From positions 22,400 to 86,399 of the IMG/VR virus record IMGVR_UViG_3300045918_000157: a stretch of 64,000 nucleotides of DNA, one strand, 5' to 3'. Under the pieces are notes generated by a model. It saw only the letters and a program-made list of their open reading frames with translations. It did no database searches and was not told the DNA's origin. The stretch is from a virus. The translations under genes and the position numbers were made by a program. Positions 26,463 through 35,381 of the stretch are shown piece by piece (position 1 is the stretch's first letter; each line of letters starts with the position of its first letter).

Positions 26463-27266
26463 TTACGCCGTCTTCGCCAATGCTACAGAAGTAAACGTAG
26501 CTTTGGTGTAAACCTTGTCATCCTTGGACGCAAGTTCTGCTACTGCGTCAATGATCTTCAACTCGTCTTCAGTCTTGCGACCTTTACGAATTGCATTGAC
26601 CGAGTTCGCAAGGTAGCGGCTCCACTGTACACGGCTCATAGGTGACAGGTCGAACTGCACCAACTGACCATCGTAAGTGCGGACCTTACCGCTACTGTTG
26701 ATGATTTCACCGACAACAACATTACGCTGCTTCACCGATGCCAGAGGAAAACCACCAGCCTTCAGGAATTCCAGATGCTCAGCAACTGGCGTACCATCGG
26801 AGCAGGTGATCTTGTCATCGCTGTAGCGCACCAACTCCTTAGGTGCCTTGTCATCGCCCGGATCAACCACCCAAGCATCCTGAAACGACAGCAACTCAAA
26901 GCGAATGGTGTCGCCAAGAATCGCTTTCGATTCACGCTCCACAAAGTTCCCGTTAGTGCAGGTCAACTGCGGAAACGTGTTGAAGTCTACCCGCATCGAG
27001 TTTTTCATACCCTCGCTGATAGCGTATGCTGGCGCTGGAATTGCCAACTCAGCCGGTCTAGCCGCCACGATAGCCGGTGCAGGAGCCGCCGGAGCGTCCG
27101 CTGCAGGGGTGACTACCGAAGTAGCGGTTTCGGTGGCTGCAGGAGCCGCCGTGTCAGCCGCCAGTGCCGCTGCGCTTTCCGAGGTCTGCGGCGCACTGGC
27201 GAATACCTCACCGGCAGAAGTTTCGTCGGCCTCAAAAGCGGGTACAGTTTTATCAAGAAGTCCCAT
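26463..27266 (-). CDS. Replication-module protein, possible ssDNA-binding protein
   Basis: The 267-residue protein has an Ala/Pro-rich low-complexity stretch (residues 25-85) and a compact C-terminal part (residues 90-265) with several beta strands: NTFPQLTCTNGNFVERE, DTIRFELLSFQDAWVV, VVVGEIINSSGKVRTYDG. It has its own promoter and is followed by a strong hairpin, as expected for an abundant protein. Position between the primase-helicase and the exonuclease makes an SSB or replication accessory plausible, but no OB-fold signature could be confirmed by eye. Confidence 0.6.
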   Translation of the reverse strand: MGLLDKTVPAFEADETSAGEVFASAPQTSESAAALAADTAAPAATETATSVVTPAADAPAAPAPAIVAARPAELAIPAPAYAISEGMKNSMRVDFNTFPQLTCTNGNFVERESKAILGDTIRFELLSFQDAWVVDPGDDKAPKELVRYSDDKITCSDGTPVAEHLEFLKAGGFPLASVKQRNVVVGEIINSSGKVRTYDGQLVQFDLSPMSRVQWSRYLANSVNAIRKGRKTEDELKIIDAVAELASKDDKVYTKATFTSVALAKTA

Positions 27267-27305
27267 AATAATCTCACTTTCGTTTCAGTTACAGTTACAG
27301 CTATC

Positions 27306-27333
27306 ACTATGCCGGTACTTTCCCCGCTGTCAA
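27306..27333 (-). promoter_or_regulatory. Sigma70-type promoter for the SSB-like gene
   Basis: On the minus strand a perfect -35 TTGACA (27328-27333) is followed after 16 bases by CATAGT (27306-27311), a 4/6 match to the -10 consensus. The predicted start is about 30 bases upstream of the gene. It is one of the few clear promoters in the leftward region. Confidence 0.6.
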
Positions 27334-27364
27334 CCTACCGAAGGCAGGATTTCCAACTCTTTTG

Positions 27365-30262
27365 CTATGGTAAGGTAACATTTTTACCTGACCATTTCGA
27401 TACACCAGACCGTTGCAGTTCGTCAAGGTCGAATATCAAGGTGTCTACTTGTACCCTTGTAGTACCCTTGCCTGCCCTCAAGTACTGAGGTATCTCACGC
27501 ATTGCTTGAATAAATGAATGCTCATTGTGGAAGTAGTACTCCATTCCTGACTGCTTGCAGTGGCCTCTGTACTTATGGTACGCAGCCCTTGGAGCAAGTG
27601 CCAGCACAGGCATACCACCAATCTCTGACAAGTTGTAGTCTTGGCCTTCAACAAGCCTGAGCCTGTCATCTATAGAAAGCTGCGACATGTCGCCCATAGA
27701 GGTCAGCACTTTGATGTACTCTGGACTCATGTTAACTACGCCATCAGAAGACCCTTTCATTACACCGCTTTGCATAGCGGCAAAGTCTGCCTCAAAATGC
27801 TCTTCAAACTCACTCTTAAAAATATCCTTAACAAGCGCCTTTAGCCGTAGCAACCCGAACATTGCTACCGAAGTGTTGAATATCATTCGTGGTGAGTTGC
27901 ACTTCTTAGCCAAAAACTCCTGCGGCGTCATAGTATGCTCTTCCTCAGGCTTGGCTATCATCTTGTCGATAACCTTGTTGTGCAGGCTTTCAAACTTTTC
28001 GTAGAACGAGTCCATGTGCGTATCATGCACTACCTGAGTAGCTACAGAGTGACCTATAGATGTCAGTATGTCTACTCCCTTCATCATCTTCATGTAGTTG
28101 GCAAAGTTGCTGCTGAACCTTGCTGCTGATGGCTTCCTGAAAGAGACAAGTACAGACCTGTCAGCGATAGCATTCTCTGTTTCTGGTGCCTCTGCAACAA
28201 ACACTATAGGCCCTGACATACTGATGCGACTCAGCGCATTGAACGACGACTTGGTTCGGTTACCTCCACCTCGTTGCGTATCGTGCATGTTGTAAGCACC
28301 ACGGAAAATAGCTCTAAACTTTTCAAGGTCTACGGGGTTCATCTTTGCAGGCTTGTACTCATCTAACATAACAGGGATAGAGCTACTTCCACCAACAGAC
28401 TGTAAGAAGCTGAATGGTGTACTTGCCGGTGTTAGCATCTGCGCTTGCTGTTTGTAGTAGAACATACGTAACATAGCAAATGTCATCTCCGACTTACCAA
28501 GTCCAGCAGGACCGTAGATATGTAGTAGCGGAAACTTGTGGTATTTGATATGAAACTGTTGACGCCAGAACGTAGCGACCATCCAACCTACAAGTTTTCC
28601 TATCGCATCGGATTCCTGACTAGCAAATAGCGCCTTCAATGTCTCACGAACTAGCTGCTTATTGCCTGTCTCAGCCTCTATGTATTGCCATATTGTCGGA
28701 GCTAGTGTCAAGTCTGTCTTCATTACTCCTTCAGGGTCTGGATCACCTGAGAACTCAAACTTCGTGTTTGTATCTGTAACAAAGGACGGTGCCCTAACTC
28801 CCGCACCATCGGCCCATACCACAAAAGGGTTACGCAACTCAATGTGTTCTGACGTAGGGACGTTGATGACATTGACACCCTCAGAGTCGATGATGTACCT
28901 TGTGTCTGAGCACTTGTGTAACATGATTTGTAGCACTCCTCTGGCATGTATGTCTGAACCTGTGAATGAGCCTCCATAGATAGAAACCGCACTGTGTAAG
29001 CTGCTTGATCCTGTGAAGTGCGAAGCTGATAGCGTAATCGGTAACAAGTCTCTATCTACGCCAGTCAAAGTCGCCTTAATTCCTACTATCTCTTGTGTCT
29101 TTATCGTTATCAGTTTTACAATGCTGGTAAAAATAAAGTTTGAGATTGGAACATCGCCAGCGTCACCTTTGCTTGACACATATTGCTTACCAATTATTGA
29201 AACCCCATTGCTGAATGCTTCTGTATTGTCAGAGTCAACTAACTCACCTTCAGAGTCATACTGAGGTTCTACAGACCCTTTAGGCAACAGGGCTTTCATA
29301 GGCCCTACGGCATACTCGTATGAGGTGTTGGCCTCAACATAGCCTGCCATGCGCCTTATCTCTGCTTCACGTTTGCTAGGCGTATTATACCTGTTACCAT
29401 CACCGTTATGGGAGTTAATCAGGCCAGCGCAGTTGGCTATTAGAGCATTCTCTGACATGCCAGCATCGCGGGCATAGATAGCAACCTGAATTGCAATATT
29501 GTTGAAGCCAGCGCCTGTAACAACCTCGCCCGCCATAATCTTCTGAATTATGGGAAGATGTAGTTGTATGGTTTTAGCATCAATCGGTTTAGCCTTCTTG
29601 TGAGAAGACCTAGCTACCTTCTGCTTCGCTGCATCGTAGATGAGCGCAAAAGCAGCCCTGAATACTGGAGTACTTACGGCTACAACACGCTTGCTGCGGC
29701 AGAGGTCTTTGTATGACTCAGCATTAAGACCGCGCAATTCAGCAACGGTGATAGGCACCCGGTAGTTATTATTTTCCCGAATGTTGTAACAGGTGCGCAG
29801 CATACGTCCGCTACGTGCTGTATACACCTTGTAATCTGTAGTGTCAGTAGCTAATTTGTAGGCTATCTCTTTGTAGATAGCAGGCAAGTACTGCAGCGGT
29901 ACTTGCTTTTCCATGAACACAACTGGACTAATCAGAATGTGCAAGCCCTTCTTGCCACTCAGGAATATGTCTATGTCAGTTGCCTGTAGACCTTCTGAGA
30001 AGAGCTTATCAATTAACCAGTTAGCATCAGTGATGCTGTCCTCTACATCAACTGAGTCCAAGTCAAAGTACATTGGACCATAGTACTTTGCGCTATCAAG
30101 CAACTCTCTTGTTGGCTTGTCAGCTGGTAGTGTACCTAGCGTGTCAAGTGCGAGAATCGTTGTGAACGTTGGTGAAGCAGCCGTAAGGTCAGCGTCACTT
30201 TTAGTAAGGTGCCAGTCTTCCGTACCGCCTATCAGCTGATAATACTTATATAGTTGTGCCAC
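27365..30262 (-). CDS. AEP-type primase fused to a replicative helicase
   Basis: The 965-residue protein has an N-terminal archaeo-eukaryotic primase-like domain with the catalytic D-x-D in YFDLDS (about residue 72) and SGKKGLHILI, the usual G-x-K-G-x-H block. The C-terminal half carries a P-loop ATPase: Walker A IYGPAGLGKSEM, Walker B-like IPVMLDEYKP and an arginine-containing ADRSVLVSF segment, in the style of DUF927/SF3-type helicases. The combination would both prime and unwind DNA. It lies beside the ligase, SNF2 helicase and polymerase. Confidence 0.83.
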   Translation of the reverse strand: MAQLYKYYQLIGGTEDWHLTKSDADLTAASPTFTTILALDTLGTLPADKPTRELLDSAKYYGPMYFDLDSVDVEDSITDANWLIDKLFSEGLQATDIDIFLSGKKGLHILISPVVFMEKQVPLQYLPAIYKEIAYKLATDTTDYKVYTARSGRMLRTCYNIRENNNYRVPITVAELRGLNAESYKDLCRSKRVVAVSTPVFRAAFALIYDAAKQKVARSSHKKAKPIDAKTIQLHLPIIQKIMAGEVVTGAGFNNIAIQVAIYARDAGMSENALIANCAGLINSHNGDGNRYNTPSKREAEIRRMAGYVEANTSYEYAVGPMKALLPKGSVEPQYDSEGELVDSDNTEAFSNGVSIIGKQYVSSKGDAGDVPISNFIFTSIVKLITIKTQEIVGIKATLTGVDRDLLPITLSASHFTGSSSLHSAVSIYGGSFTGSDIHARGVLQIMLHKCSDTRYIIDSEGVNVINVPTSEHIELRNPFVVWADGAGVRAPSFVTDTNTKFEFSGDPDPEGVMKTDLTLAPTIWQYIEAETGNKQLVRETLKALFASQESDAIGKLVGWMVATFWRQQFHIKYHKFPLLHIYGPAGLGKSEMTFAMLRMFYYKQQAQMLTPASTPFSFLQSVGGSSSIPVMLDEYKPAKMNPVDLEKFRAIFRGAYNMHDTQRGGGNRTKSSFNALSRISMSGPIVFVAEAPETENAIADRSVLVSFRKPSAARFSSNFANYMKMMKGVDILTSIGHSVATQVVHDTHMDSFYEKFESLHNKVIDKMIAKPEEEHTMTPQEFLAKKCNSPRMIFNTSVAMFGLLRLKALVKDIFKSEFEEHFEADFAAMQSGVMKGSSDGVVNMSPEYIKVLTSMGDMSQLSIDDRLRLVEGQDYNLSEIGGMPVLALAPRAAYHKYRGHCKQSGMEYYFHNEHSFIQAMREIPQYLRAGKGTTRVQVDTLIFDLDELQRSGVSKWSGKNVTLP

Positions 30263-30281
30263 TTCGGGACTCCTAATCTAC

Positions 30282-30770
30282 TTATATAGTCTGAATAGCC
30301 CTTGGGTAGTAGTGCTGAAATGTAGCGTACTCAAGTACGTATACATTACCGCGTTCTTTCGGTGACATAGGGTTAGAGAGAGTTCGATAGGCAAGATTAA
30401 ACTTGACGTTAAATCTCCCACGATGCTGATTGAAGTCGATAGTAGTGTGTTGGACATGCCACAAGAAACAGCTTGGTGCTATCTCAAGTGGTGCATGACC
30501 AACCCACTGTTCTCTACCGCTGGAGTCAACCCACATAGAGGCTGTACCTGTGCGAAGACCGACCTTGAAGTCTTGACAGGTGTACACATTAAGCACATCA
30601 GCAGTGCCATTGTCAGTAGTGAAGGCCACTAACTGTTTACCTTGGAAGGCCTGAAACTTATGCCCACTACGGCACGCATACCAGCGATCTAAGGCGTCAG
30701 GTTTTAAAGTACTAGCAAAGTGGTTGCCAAAAGTCAACTCGTCAGCTAGGCTTATTACAGCATTAGTCAT
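30282..30770 (-). CDS. Hypothetical protein upstream of primase-helicase
   Basis: This 162-residue protein is rich in aromatic residues and beta strands (RWYACRSGHKFQAFQGKQLVAF, NVYTCQDFKVGLRTGTASMWV, CFLWHVQHTTIDFNQHRG). No family was recognised. It is the first gene after the 476-base noncoding gap and probably starts the primase transcription unit. Confidence 0.6.
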   Translation of the reverse strand: MTNAVISLADELTFGNHFASTLKPDALDRWYACRSGHKFQAFQGKQLVAFTTDNGTADVLNVYTCQDFKVGLRTGTASMWVDSSGREQWVGHAPLEIAPSCFLWHVQHTTIDFNQHRGRFNVKFNLAYRTLSNPMSPKERGNVYVLEYATFQHYYPRAIQTI

Positions 30771-31246
30771 TTATAGGTACTTATCTACTACTTGTGAAGC
30801 ACCTCTGGTGCTAGGTTCGTTGCTCGGACCGAGATTGTAAGACCTTACCTACATGTTTGTGTACTATATGACGTACTCAATATGCAGATAGTCCAGTACT
30901 ATGCTAGACAAAACCAAATTTAGTTAAGTCCAAGCAAGCATTTACGGTCGGGCTGAGTGTTAGCTTAGAATGTCAGGCAGCGGTACACCTAAGATTAGCT
31001 GGTGATACAGACTATCCTTAGGTACGTGGCTTAACTTGCTGCTGTTTCTGAGCGGCCAAAGACTGCCTGTTGAGGCATGTGGTAATTTCGGCATAGCATA
31101 GCTCCGCAGTCAGGTGGGCCAACTCCGGTGAATGTTGCCGGGCGGCTCGACCTGACGGTCATAGAAATCGGCTCGGAATTGGCCCGCCTGACTACGGAAC
31201 TGCAAAAACTGAGCCACCAATTACGCCATTCACGGCGTGAAAAACA
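30771..31246. other. 476-base noncoding region with multiple inverted repeats
   Basis: No convincing gene lies here. The region holds CTCGG-A-CCGAG near 30823, GTAAG-AC-CTTAC near 30837 and a spaced CCTAAG/CTTAGG pair with flanking GTAC near 30985-31025. There is also a long imperfect inverted repeat of about 22 bp (31103-31124 with 31177-31198) enclosing GACC-TGAC-GGTC. Most mismatches in the long repeat become G-U pairs on the minus strand, which suggests a folded leftward RNA. A TTCACG-G-CGTGAA palindrome lies at its right end. Position inside the replication module makes a replication origin or structured RNA possible. Confidence 0.45.
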
Positions 31247-32704
31247 TTATAGACCCAAAAGGGATTTTCGCAGACTTTCTTTTGTAACCTCTACCTGAAC
31301 CGCACAATCATCGTTTCGTAACAGGTGCTCTAACAGTCGTTCCTGTATTGTTCCAAGTGCAACCCCGATGCGTTGCGTGGGAATATTCTTCTGGCCCATT
31401 CTATCTATCCTTCCTAGGGCTTGCCTCATATATATAGGTACCGTTGTCAATTCAAAGAACAGGCTCTCCCAACACACCTCCTGTGGGTTCAACCCTGCAC
31501 CAGCCGACTGATACTGCGCTACCAGTATACGTGTATTGGGGTCGTGCATAAACGCCTCTACAGACTTCTCCGCATTGGACCCGCCATAGGCAGCAACTGC
31601 TCTGTACCCCTTGTTCAATAGGTACTCAGTTACCCTGCCCGATGTCATCTTGTAGTTGGTCCATACGATCAGCTTACTGGCATCAAGTTCGTTACACCTT
31701 GTCTGCTCAATCGTTAGATCAAGCAGGTCAAAGGTGGTGGACCTCTTCTTCGGGTCATTGCTAAAGTGTTCAAAGTTAGCAACAATCTGTTGTAGAGCGT
31801 GATGCAGTCTGGTTGCCGTTGATGCGTCGATCTTTTCTCCGTTGTCAAACTTTAGCATTTGCTCGTCAACAAGCTTTTCATACAAGTCGGAATGCTCATT
31901 GCTAAGCTCATACGTGCAGTCAGGAAAGTTTGGCGGGTTGTTATACCCGTGCAGTTGAAGCTTGCTTCTAGTGATGGTCTGCAAAGCAAAGTCCCTAGCC
32001 ATCAGATTAAGATGCTGATAGGCTATGGGCTTCTTGAAGAAGTCCTTCTCAGCTACATACATATTCTCGAACTGCCCATAACTCCGGTAGAGTTCTGGCG
32101 TCTTCAAAGTTATGTATGCGTATGCGTCAAGTGGTTTGCTGATAGGTGTTCCGGTAAGCATCTGCAACGACTCACCAAGTGTCATTGCTTGTATGTTACC
32201 GAACAGCTTTGACTCTATGTTCTTCAGTGCGTGTGCCTCATCCAGTATAACCTCTGCATGATTACGCCGGCGAAACTCAAGCTTCAGCCTTGCGTAATCA
32301 ATTCGGTATAGTGAATGACTAACTACAACCCAACGAGCGCCGCTGATCTCAATTTCTCTACGCTCTTTTGGGTTGCCTCGGTACGTAACAACCTTGGACG
32401 AAACTTTATTGAGCCACCTCACCCAAGGTGTTATCAGGATTGGCGGCACCGCAACGATAGTGAAATCGTGGCCTCTCATGAGAGAGACAGCTGTACTTAC
32501 TACGGTCTTGCCACCACCTACAGCATAGAAGTTCCCGCTAACATTCAGCTGCGAAAACTCATTAACGTCTTCAACTTGCAGGGGTGATAGTGTAAAGCCG
32601 CACCTTTCGCTGAATCCATACGCTGCATCAAACTCCGCGAACGTCTTGTAGACCGAGTTGGGCTTGTACTTGGGTAAGTTCTGGACTTCCATTACAGTTG
32701 ACAT
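31247..32704 (-). CDS. SNF2-type DEAD/DEAH helicase
   Basis: The 485-residue SF2 protein has a Walker A variant FYAVGGGKTVVSTAV, the DEAH box VILDEAHALKN, motif III MLTGTPISKP, motif V QYQSAGAGLNPQ and motif VI MRQALGRIDRMGQ. The last is typical of SNF2-family ATPases. Such phage enzymes remodel protein-DNA complexes or help origin opening and recombination. The ATG overlaps the upstream gene by 77 bases; a second ATG lies 12 bases further in. Confidence 0.88.
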   Translation of the reverse strand: MSTVMEVQNLPKYKPNSVYKTFAEFDAAYGFSERCGFTLSPLQVEDVNEFSQLNVSGNFYAVGGGKTVVSTAVSLMRGHDFTIVAVPPILITPWVRWLNKVSSKVVTYRGNPKERREIEISGARWVVVSHSLYRIDYARLKLEFRRRNHAEVILDEAHALKNIESKLFGNIQAMTLGESLQMLTGTPISKPLDAYAYITLKTPELYRSYGQFENMYVAEKDFFKKPIAYQHLNLMARDFALQTITRSKLQLHGYNNPPNFPDCTYELSNEHSDLYEKLVDEQMLKFDNGEKIDASTATRLHHALQQIVANFEHFSNDPKKRSTTFDLLDLTIEQTRCNELDASKLIVWTNYKMTSGRVTEYLLNKGYRAVAAYGGSNAEKSVEAFMHDPNTRILVAQYQSAGAGLNPQEVCWESLFFELTTVPIYMRQALGRIDRMGQKNIPTQRIGVALGTIQERLLEHLLRNDDCAVQVEVTKESLRKSLLGL

Positions 32705-33041
32705 TTGTTTGCATCCAGTTCTTAAACTCTTCTTCAGTGAATAACGTTAGCCACGATGAGAGTGGATGCTTCTCTACTTCAACCCTTGACAGCCTTCCGC
32801 ATGTAACCAATACATCAATGGCTTTTCGGTGGTCCTCAATAGTGGATAGTTCGCCGTTAACAGCGACGTACATCAAGTTGAATGCACCGGGACACTGCAT
32901 GGCAATGATACCAACACCAACCGGCTTACCAGACTCGGGGTGCGGCAGCACGTATGCCGATGGATGTTTTGGGGACCAATGGAACTTGGCAAGTTTTCGG
33001 ACAAGCTCCCTTATTTGCAGGTCGATAGTGTCGGGTGTCAT
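32628..33041 (-). CDS. Hypothetical protein between ligase and helicase
   Basis: The 137-residue product has KFHWSPKHPSAYVLPHPESGKPVGVGIIAMQ and a helical C-terminal part ending FTEEEFKNWMQTN. No family was recognised. Its last 77 bases also encode the start of the SNF2 helicase in another frame, a long overlap even for this compact genome. Confidence 0.6.
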   Translation of the reverse strand: MTPDTIDLQIRELVRKLAKFHWSPKHPSAYVLPHPESGKPVGVGIIAMQCPGAFNLMYVAVNGELSTIEDHRKAIDVLVTCGRLSRVEVEKHPLSSWLTLFTEEEFKNWMQTNVNCNGSPELTQVQAQLGLQDVRGV

Positions 33042-34000
33042 GCTCGTTCCTTAGGGTTACCACCAACCCAATCACATACATCTTCAGGGTTCATATCAGC
33101 CTTATCTCGCCATCCTATCCACCGTCCATGGCGGGCACCGTCATTAGTCATAGCACCATAGCTCATGCTGCGGTACTTAAGGTAGCCACCCTTACGGTGA
33201 AGCGGGTTAAGCACATAAGCCTCCCACTCTGCTATGCGCTCAGCGTGCGTCATCTTGCCAGCGCCAACCTTGAAGATAGTGTTTGTCAGTACGTCGCGCA
33301 CTCTATAGCCGCCAACCATCCCCTTACCAGACTTGTTTTCCGCGTGTGTGCTTCGCTTTGTTTCGCCTACATCGTTGGTATAAGCCTCGTTCTCATTTAG
33401 CATAGCCTCTAGTGTCTCAAGGATTTCACCCTCAAAGTCTTCCTCAGGCTTGAGTTTGATTTGCTCCTGACTCTTTGGCGTAGCCTTTCCGTACTTGTAC
33501 AGGCCGTCAGGGTCAACCAAGATTGCACCCTCGTAGCCTTCTGACAGGTACTTCTCGTACAATTCAAGCATCTGCTCATCATTGCTTACTATGTCTTGCT
33601 CAACAAAGATAATGCGAGGGTTATCCAGTGCAATGCAGACAGTTTTAAGCCAGGCCTTGCGCGCGATTGCAACATCACTACTGTTGCACAAGTCAAACAC
33701 ATAGAAGGCAAACTCTGGTGTACCATTCTGAGTCATGACAGCGCTGAATGTCGTACCGTAGCAAGTCTCAATGTCAGGCTTGCCACTGATCAACTCACCG
33801 TCAATACCATTAGGTACGTTAGACTCTAACCATACCCGCATGTGGTGGTTTGGGATTGGTTTGCCGCTCTTTGTGACGGCCTTGCCTTGGTGTAGGCAAC
33901 AGCGTATGCCGTCGAGCTTACGCGACATCAGTCTAGGATAGCGGATTGGATGCTCTGCCGTGGGTGCTACGCTTCGCATCGGCTTGAATACTTTTACCAT
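33038..34000 (-). CDS. ATP-dependent DNA ligase
   Basis: The 320-residue protein has the adenylation motif RKLDGIRCCL (Lys as nucleophile), motif III GIDGELISG, motif IV EGYEGAILV and motif V EQIKLKP, followed by a small OB-fold (FEGEILETLEAM, GGYRVRDVLTNTIFKVGAG). Length and layout fit T7-type phage ligases. It seals Okazaki fragments and recombination nicks. It overlaps the downstream gene by four bases. Confidence 0.88.
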   Translation of the reverse strand: MVKVFKPMRSVAPTAEHPIRYPRLMSRKLDGIRCCLHQGKAVTKSGKPIPNHHMRVWLESNVPNGIDGELISGKPDIETCYGTTFSAVMTQNGTPEFAFYVFDLCNSSDVAIARKAWLKTVCIALDNPRIIFVEQDIVSNDEQMLELYEKYLSEGYEGAILVDPDGLYKYGKATPKSQEQIKLKPEEDFEGEILETLEAMLNENEAYTNDVGETKRSTHAENKSGKGMVGGYRVRDVLTNTIFKVGAGKMTHAERIAEWEAYVLNPLHRKGGYLKYRSMSYGAMTNDGARHGRWIGWRDKADMNPEDVCDWVGGNPKERA

Positions 34001-34013
34001 ACTTATTCCTTAC

Positions 34014-34181
34014 TTATGTTACTCTGTTCCAAATAGCTTCAAGCTTCTCTATCTGCTTGACAGACAGGCCATTGCCCCTACTAAACTGGACTCCGATTGA
34101 GTCTATAAAACCTCGCTCCCAATCTGACAATTTAGATTCACGTTCCTCGCAGTCGTGTATCATTGCCTCTATCTCATCCAC
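34014..34181 (-). CDS. Small hypothetical helical protein
   Basis: A GTG at 34181 with AAAGGAG six bases upstream gives 55 residues; the longer frame upstream is mostly a shadow of the next gene. The sequence SKLSDWERGFIDSIGVQFSRG and LSVKQIEKLEAIWNRV resembles short phage proteins that end with an 'LS-x-KQ-x-LE-x-IW' helix. Function unknown. Confidence 0.6.
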   Translation of the reverse strand: MDEIEAMIHDCEERESKLSDWERGFIDSIGVQFSRGNGLSVKQIEKLEAIWNRVT

Positions 34182-34197
34182 AGCTATCTCCTTTACG

Positions 34198-34398
34198 TTA
34201 GCGTTTAGGAAGTGGGCACCAAGCTTTCCAAAACTTGTCGCCGTGATACTCGCTGTAAACAAGTACCCCGCCAGCGCCAAGCAGTTGAAGCTTGACGCCT
34301 CTAGGGCAGGCATCCATATTATAGTTTACGCGAACGTGGACGGCTACAGCAACAGTCTTATCTGTATTGATCCTGTAATCGTCTGTGTTAATGGACAT
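34198..34398 (-). CDS. Hypothetical protein
   Basis: The 66-residue protein has alternating beta strands (TVAVAVHVRVNYNM, VKLQLLGAGGVLVYSEYH). No family was recognised. It ends 16 bases before the next start and belongs to the same leftward array. Confidence 0.5.
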   Translation of the reverse strand: MSINTDDYRINTDKTVAVAVHVRVNYNMDACPRGVKLQLLGAGGVLVYSEYHGDKFWKAWCPLPKR

Positions 34399-34400
34399 AG

Positions 34401-34490
34401 CTAACTCTTACGAATCCTGAGGTACACGATCAAGACTGACACGTATATTAACGAAGCAGCTATTACGTATACATCAACCGCATCACGCAT
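34401..34490 (-). CDS. Single-pass membrane microprotein
   Basis: A 29-codon frame starts inside the last codons of the upstream gene and ends two bases before the next one. It encodes MRDAVDVYV followed by a hydrophobic helix (IAASLIYVSVLIVYL) and a basic end RIRKS. It fills the gap exactly and resembles the size class of the microproteins at 38 kb, without obvious sequence identity. Confidence 0.45.
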   Translation of the reverse strand: MRDAVDVYVIAASLIYVSVLIVYLRIRKS

Positions 34491-35025
34491 CGTGTTCGCC
34501 TTTAAGCGCTTTAATCTCAATCTCTTCCTTCTGCTTCTCATCAAGCAGAGGATAGATGTCAACTCCATTGACTTCAGCGCTGACCAAGGTCATAGACTCT
34601 GGATAGTCAGGCTCCATCTGCAGGCCTGAGCCTTGCTCCCGACTACCGCGCTCGGCCTCTTCGTACTCAAGTTCGCACACAACTGGTACAGTCAGGCCAC
34701 CATCCCACTCATACGTGTGGTAGCCAGTAGCAGGAATTGGAGACAGGAATCGGTCTACAATCTCCTGAAAGGCCGGGTGCAAGCCTTGACCCAAGCCCGG
34801 AGCGGGGACTTTTGCAGGTATGGGGTCGATAGCCGGTACAGGCTTTCCGAGAACATCAGCGAGTAACTTGAAGTCATCTCCGCTCATCGTGACCGAGTAA
34901 GTCGTGATCTTTTCGCCGTTAGGGCCTGCCTTGGAGCGGCCTTCGCTGATAACGGCTCCGTAGGCCAGTGCCAAATCGAAGGCTGTGTCTGCTGATCTGG
35001 TCAACTGTATGTCTTTATGTGTCAT
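34483..35025 (-). CDS. Hypothetical protein with phage-typical C-terminal domain
   Basis: This 180-residue protein starts after AAAGGTAG. The N-terminal 60 residues (TAFDLALAYGAVISEGRSKAG) look helical. The C-terminal part (GGLTVPVVCELEYEEAERGS, PESMTLVSAEVNGVDIYPLLDEKQKEEIE) resembles a small beta domain frequent in phage accessory regions. Function unknown. It is the first gene downstream of a clear terminator. Confidence 0.6.
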   Translation of the reverse strand: MTHKDIQLTRSADTAFDLALAYGAVISEGRSKAGPNGEKITTYSVTMSGDDFKLLADVLGKPVPAIDPIPAKVPAPGLGQGLHPAFQEIVDRFLSPIPATGYHTYEWDGGLTVPVVCELEYEEAERGSREQGSGLQMEPDYPESMTLVSAEVNGVDIYPLLDEKQKEEIEIKALKGEHDA

Positions 35026-35144
35026 TACTATCTACCTTTGAGGTTACATTTAAATTACTGCTGATGCTGTGACTAATTATCGTTACCTTTGCTTGGGCTG
35101 TGCTGTGAGTGAGTATCCAATCTTTGATAAGTCCAATATTTGAA

Positions 35145-35172
35145 AACAAAAAAGGCCTCGAATGAGGCCTTT
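35145..35172 (-). terminator. Rho-independent terminator (leftward)
   Basis: A perfect stem AAAGGCCTC / GAGGCCTTT with a four-base loop is followed on the minus strand by a run of T residues. It ends the transcript carrying the partition cassette and its small downstream genes. Confidence 0.8.
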
Positions 35173-35189
35173 AGTGTGCGTATCTGGTG

Positions 35190-35381
35190 TCAGATGGTAG
35201 GGTCTTTAGTTTCCTCCAACGGACTCAGAAAATGTGGGTAATACTCTACGATGTTGTCGTTATCGTCCAAGTCCCAACAGGATTGGCAACCGTGACAGAC
35301 AAAGCCTTTAAAGGTCTTGCCTTCGTGTGTGAACGTTTGCTCACCTCTAAGCTTCTTTTTGCACAGTTCTTCGTAGGTCAC
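35190..35381 (-). CDS. Hypothetical Cys-containing small protein
   Basis: The 63-residue protein has GFVCHGCQSCWDLDDND, a possible partial zinc site with only three Cys and one His. It directly precedes the terminator and overlaps the upstream gene by four bases. No family recognised. Confidence 0.5.
   Translation of the reverse strand: MTYEELCKKKLRGEQTFTHEGKTFKGFVCHGCQSCWDLDDNDNIVEYYPHFLSPLEETKDPTI

Noticed and set aside
26775-27488. Long rightward frames over the SSB-like gene
   Set aside because: They are antisense to an Ala/Pro-rich gene with GC-rich codons, which opens the opposite strand. The composition is Arg/Ser-rich low complexity without motifs.
31220-31246. TTCACG-G-CGTGAA palindrome as terminator of the helicase gene
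   Set aside because: On the minus strand the U-run precedes rather than follows the stem, and on the plus strand it is followed by A residues. It does not fit an intrinsic terminator.
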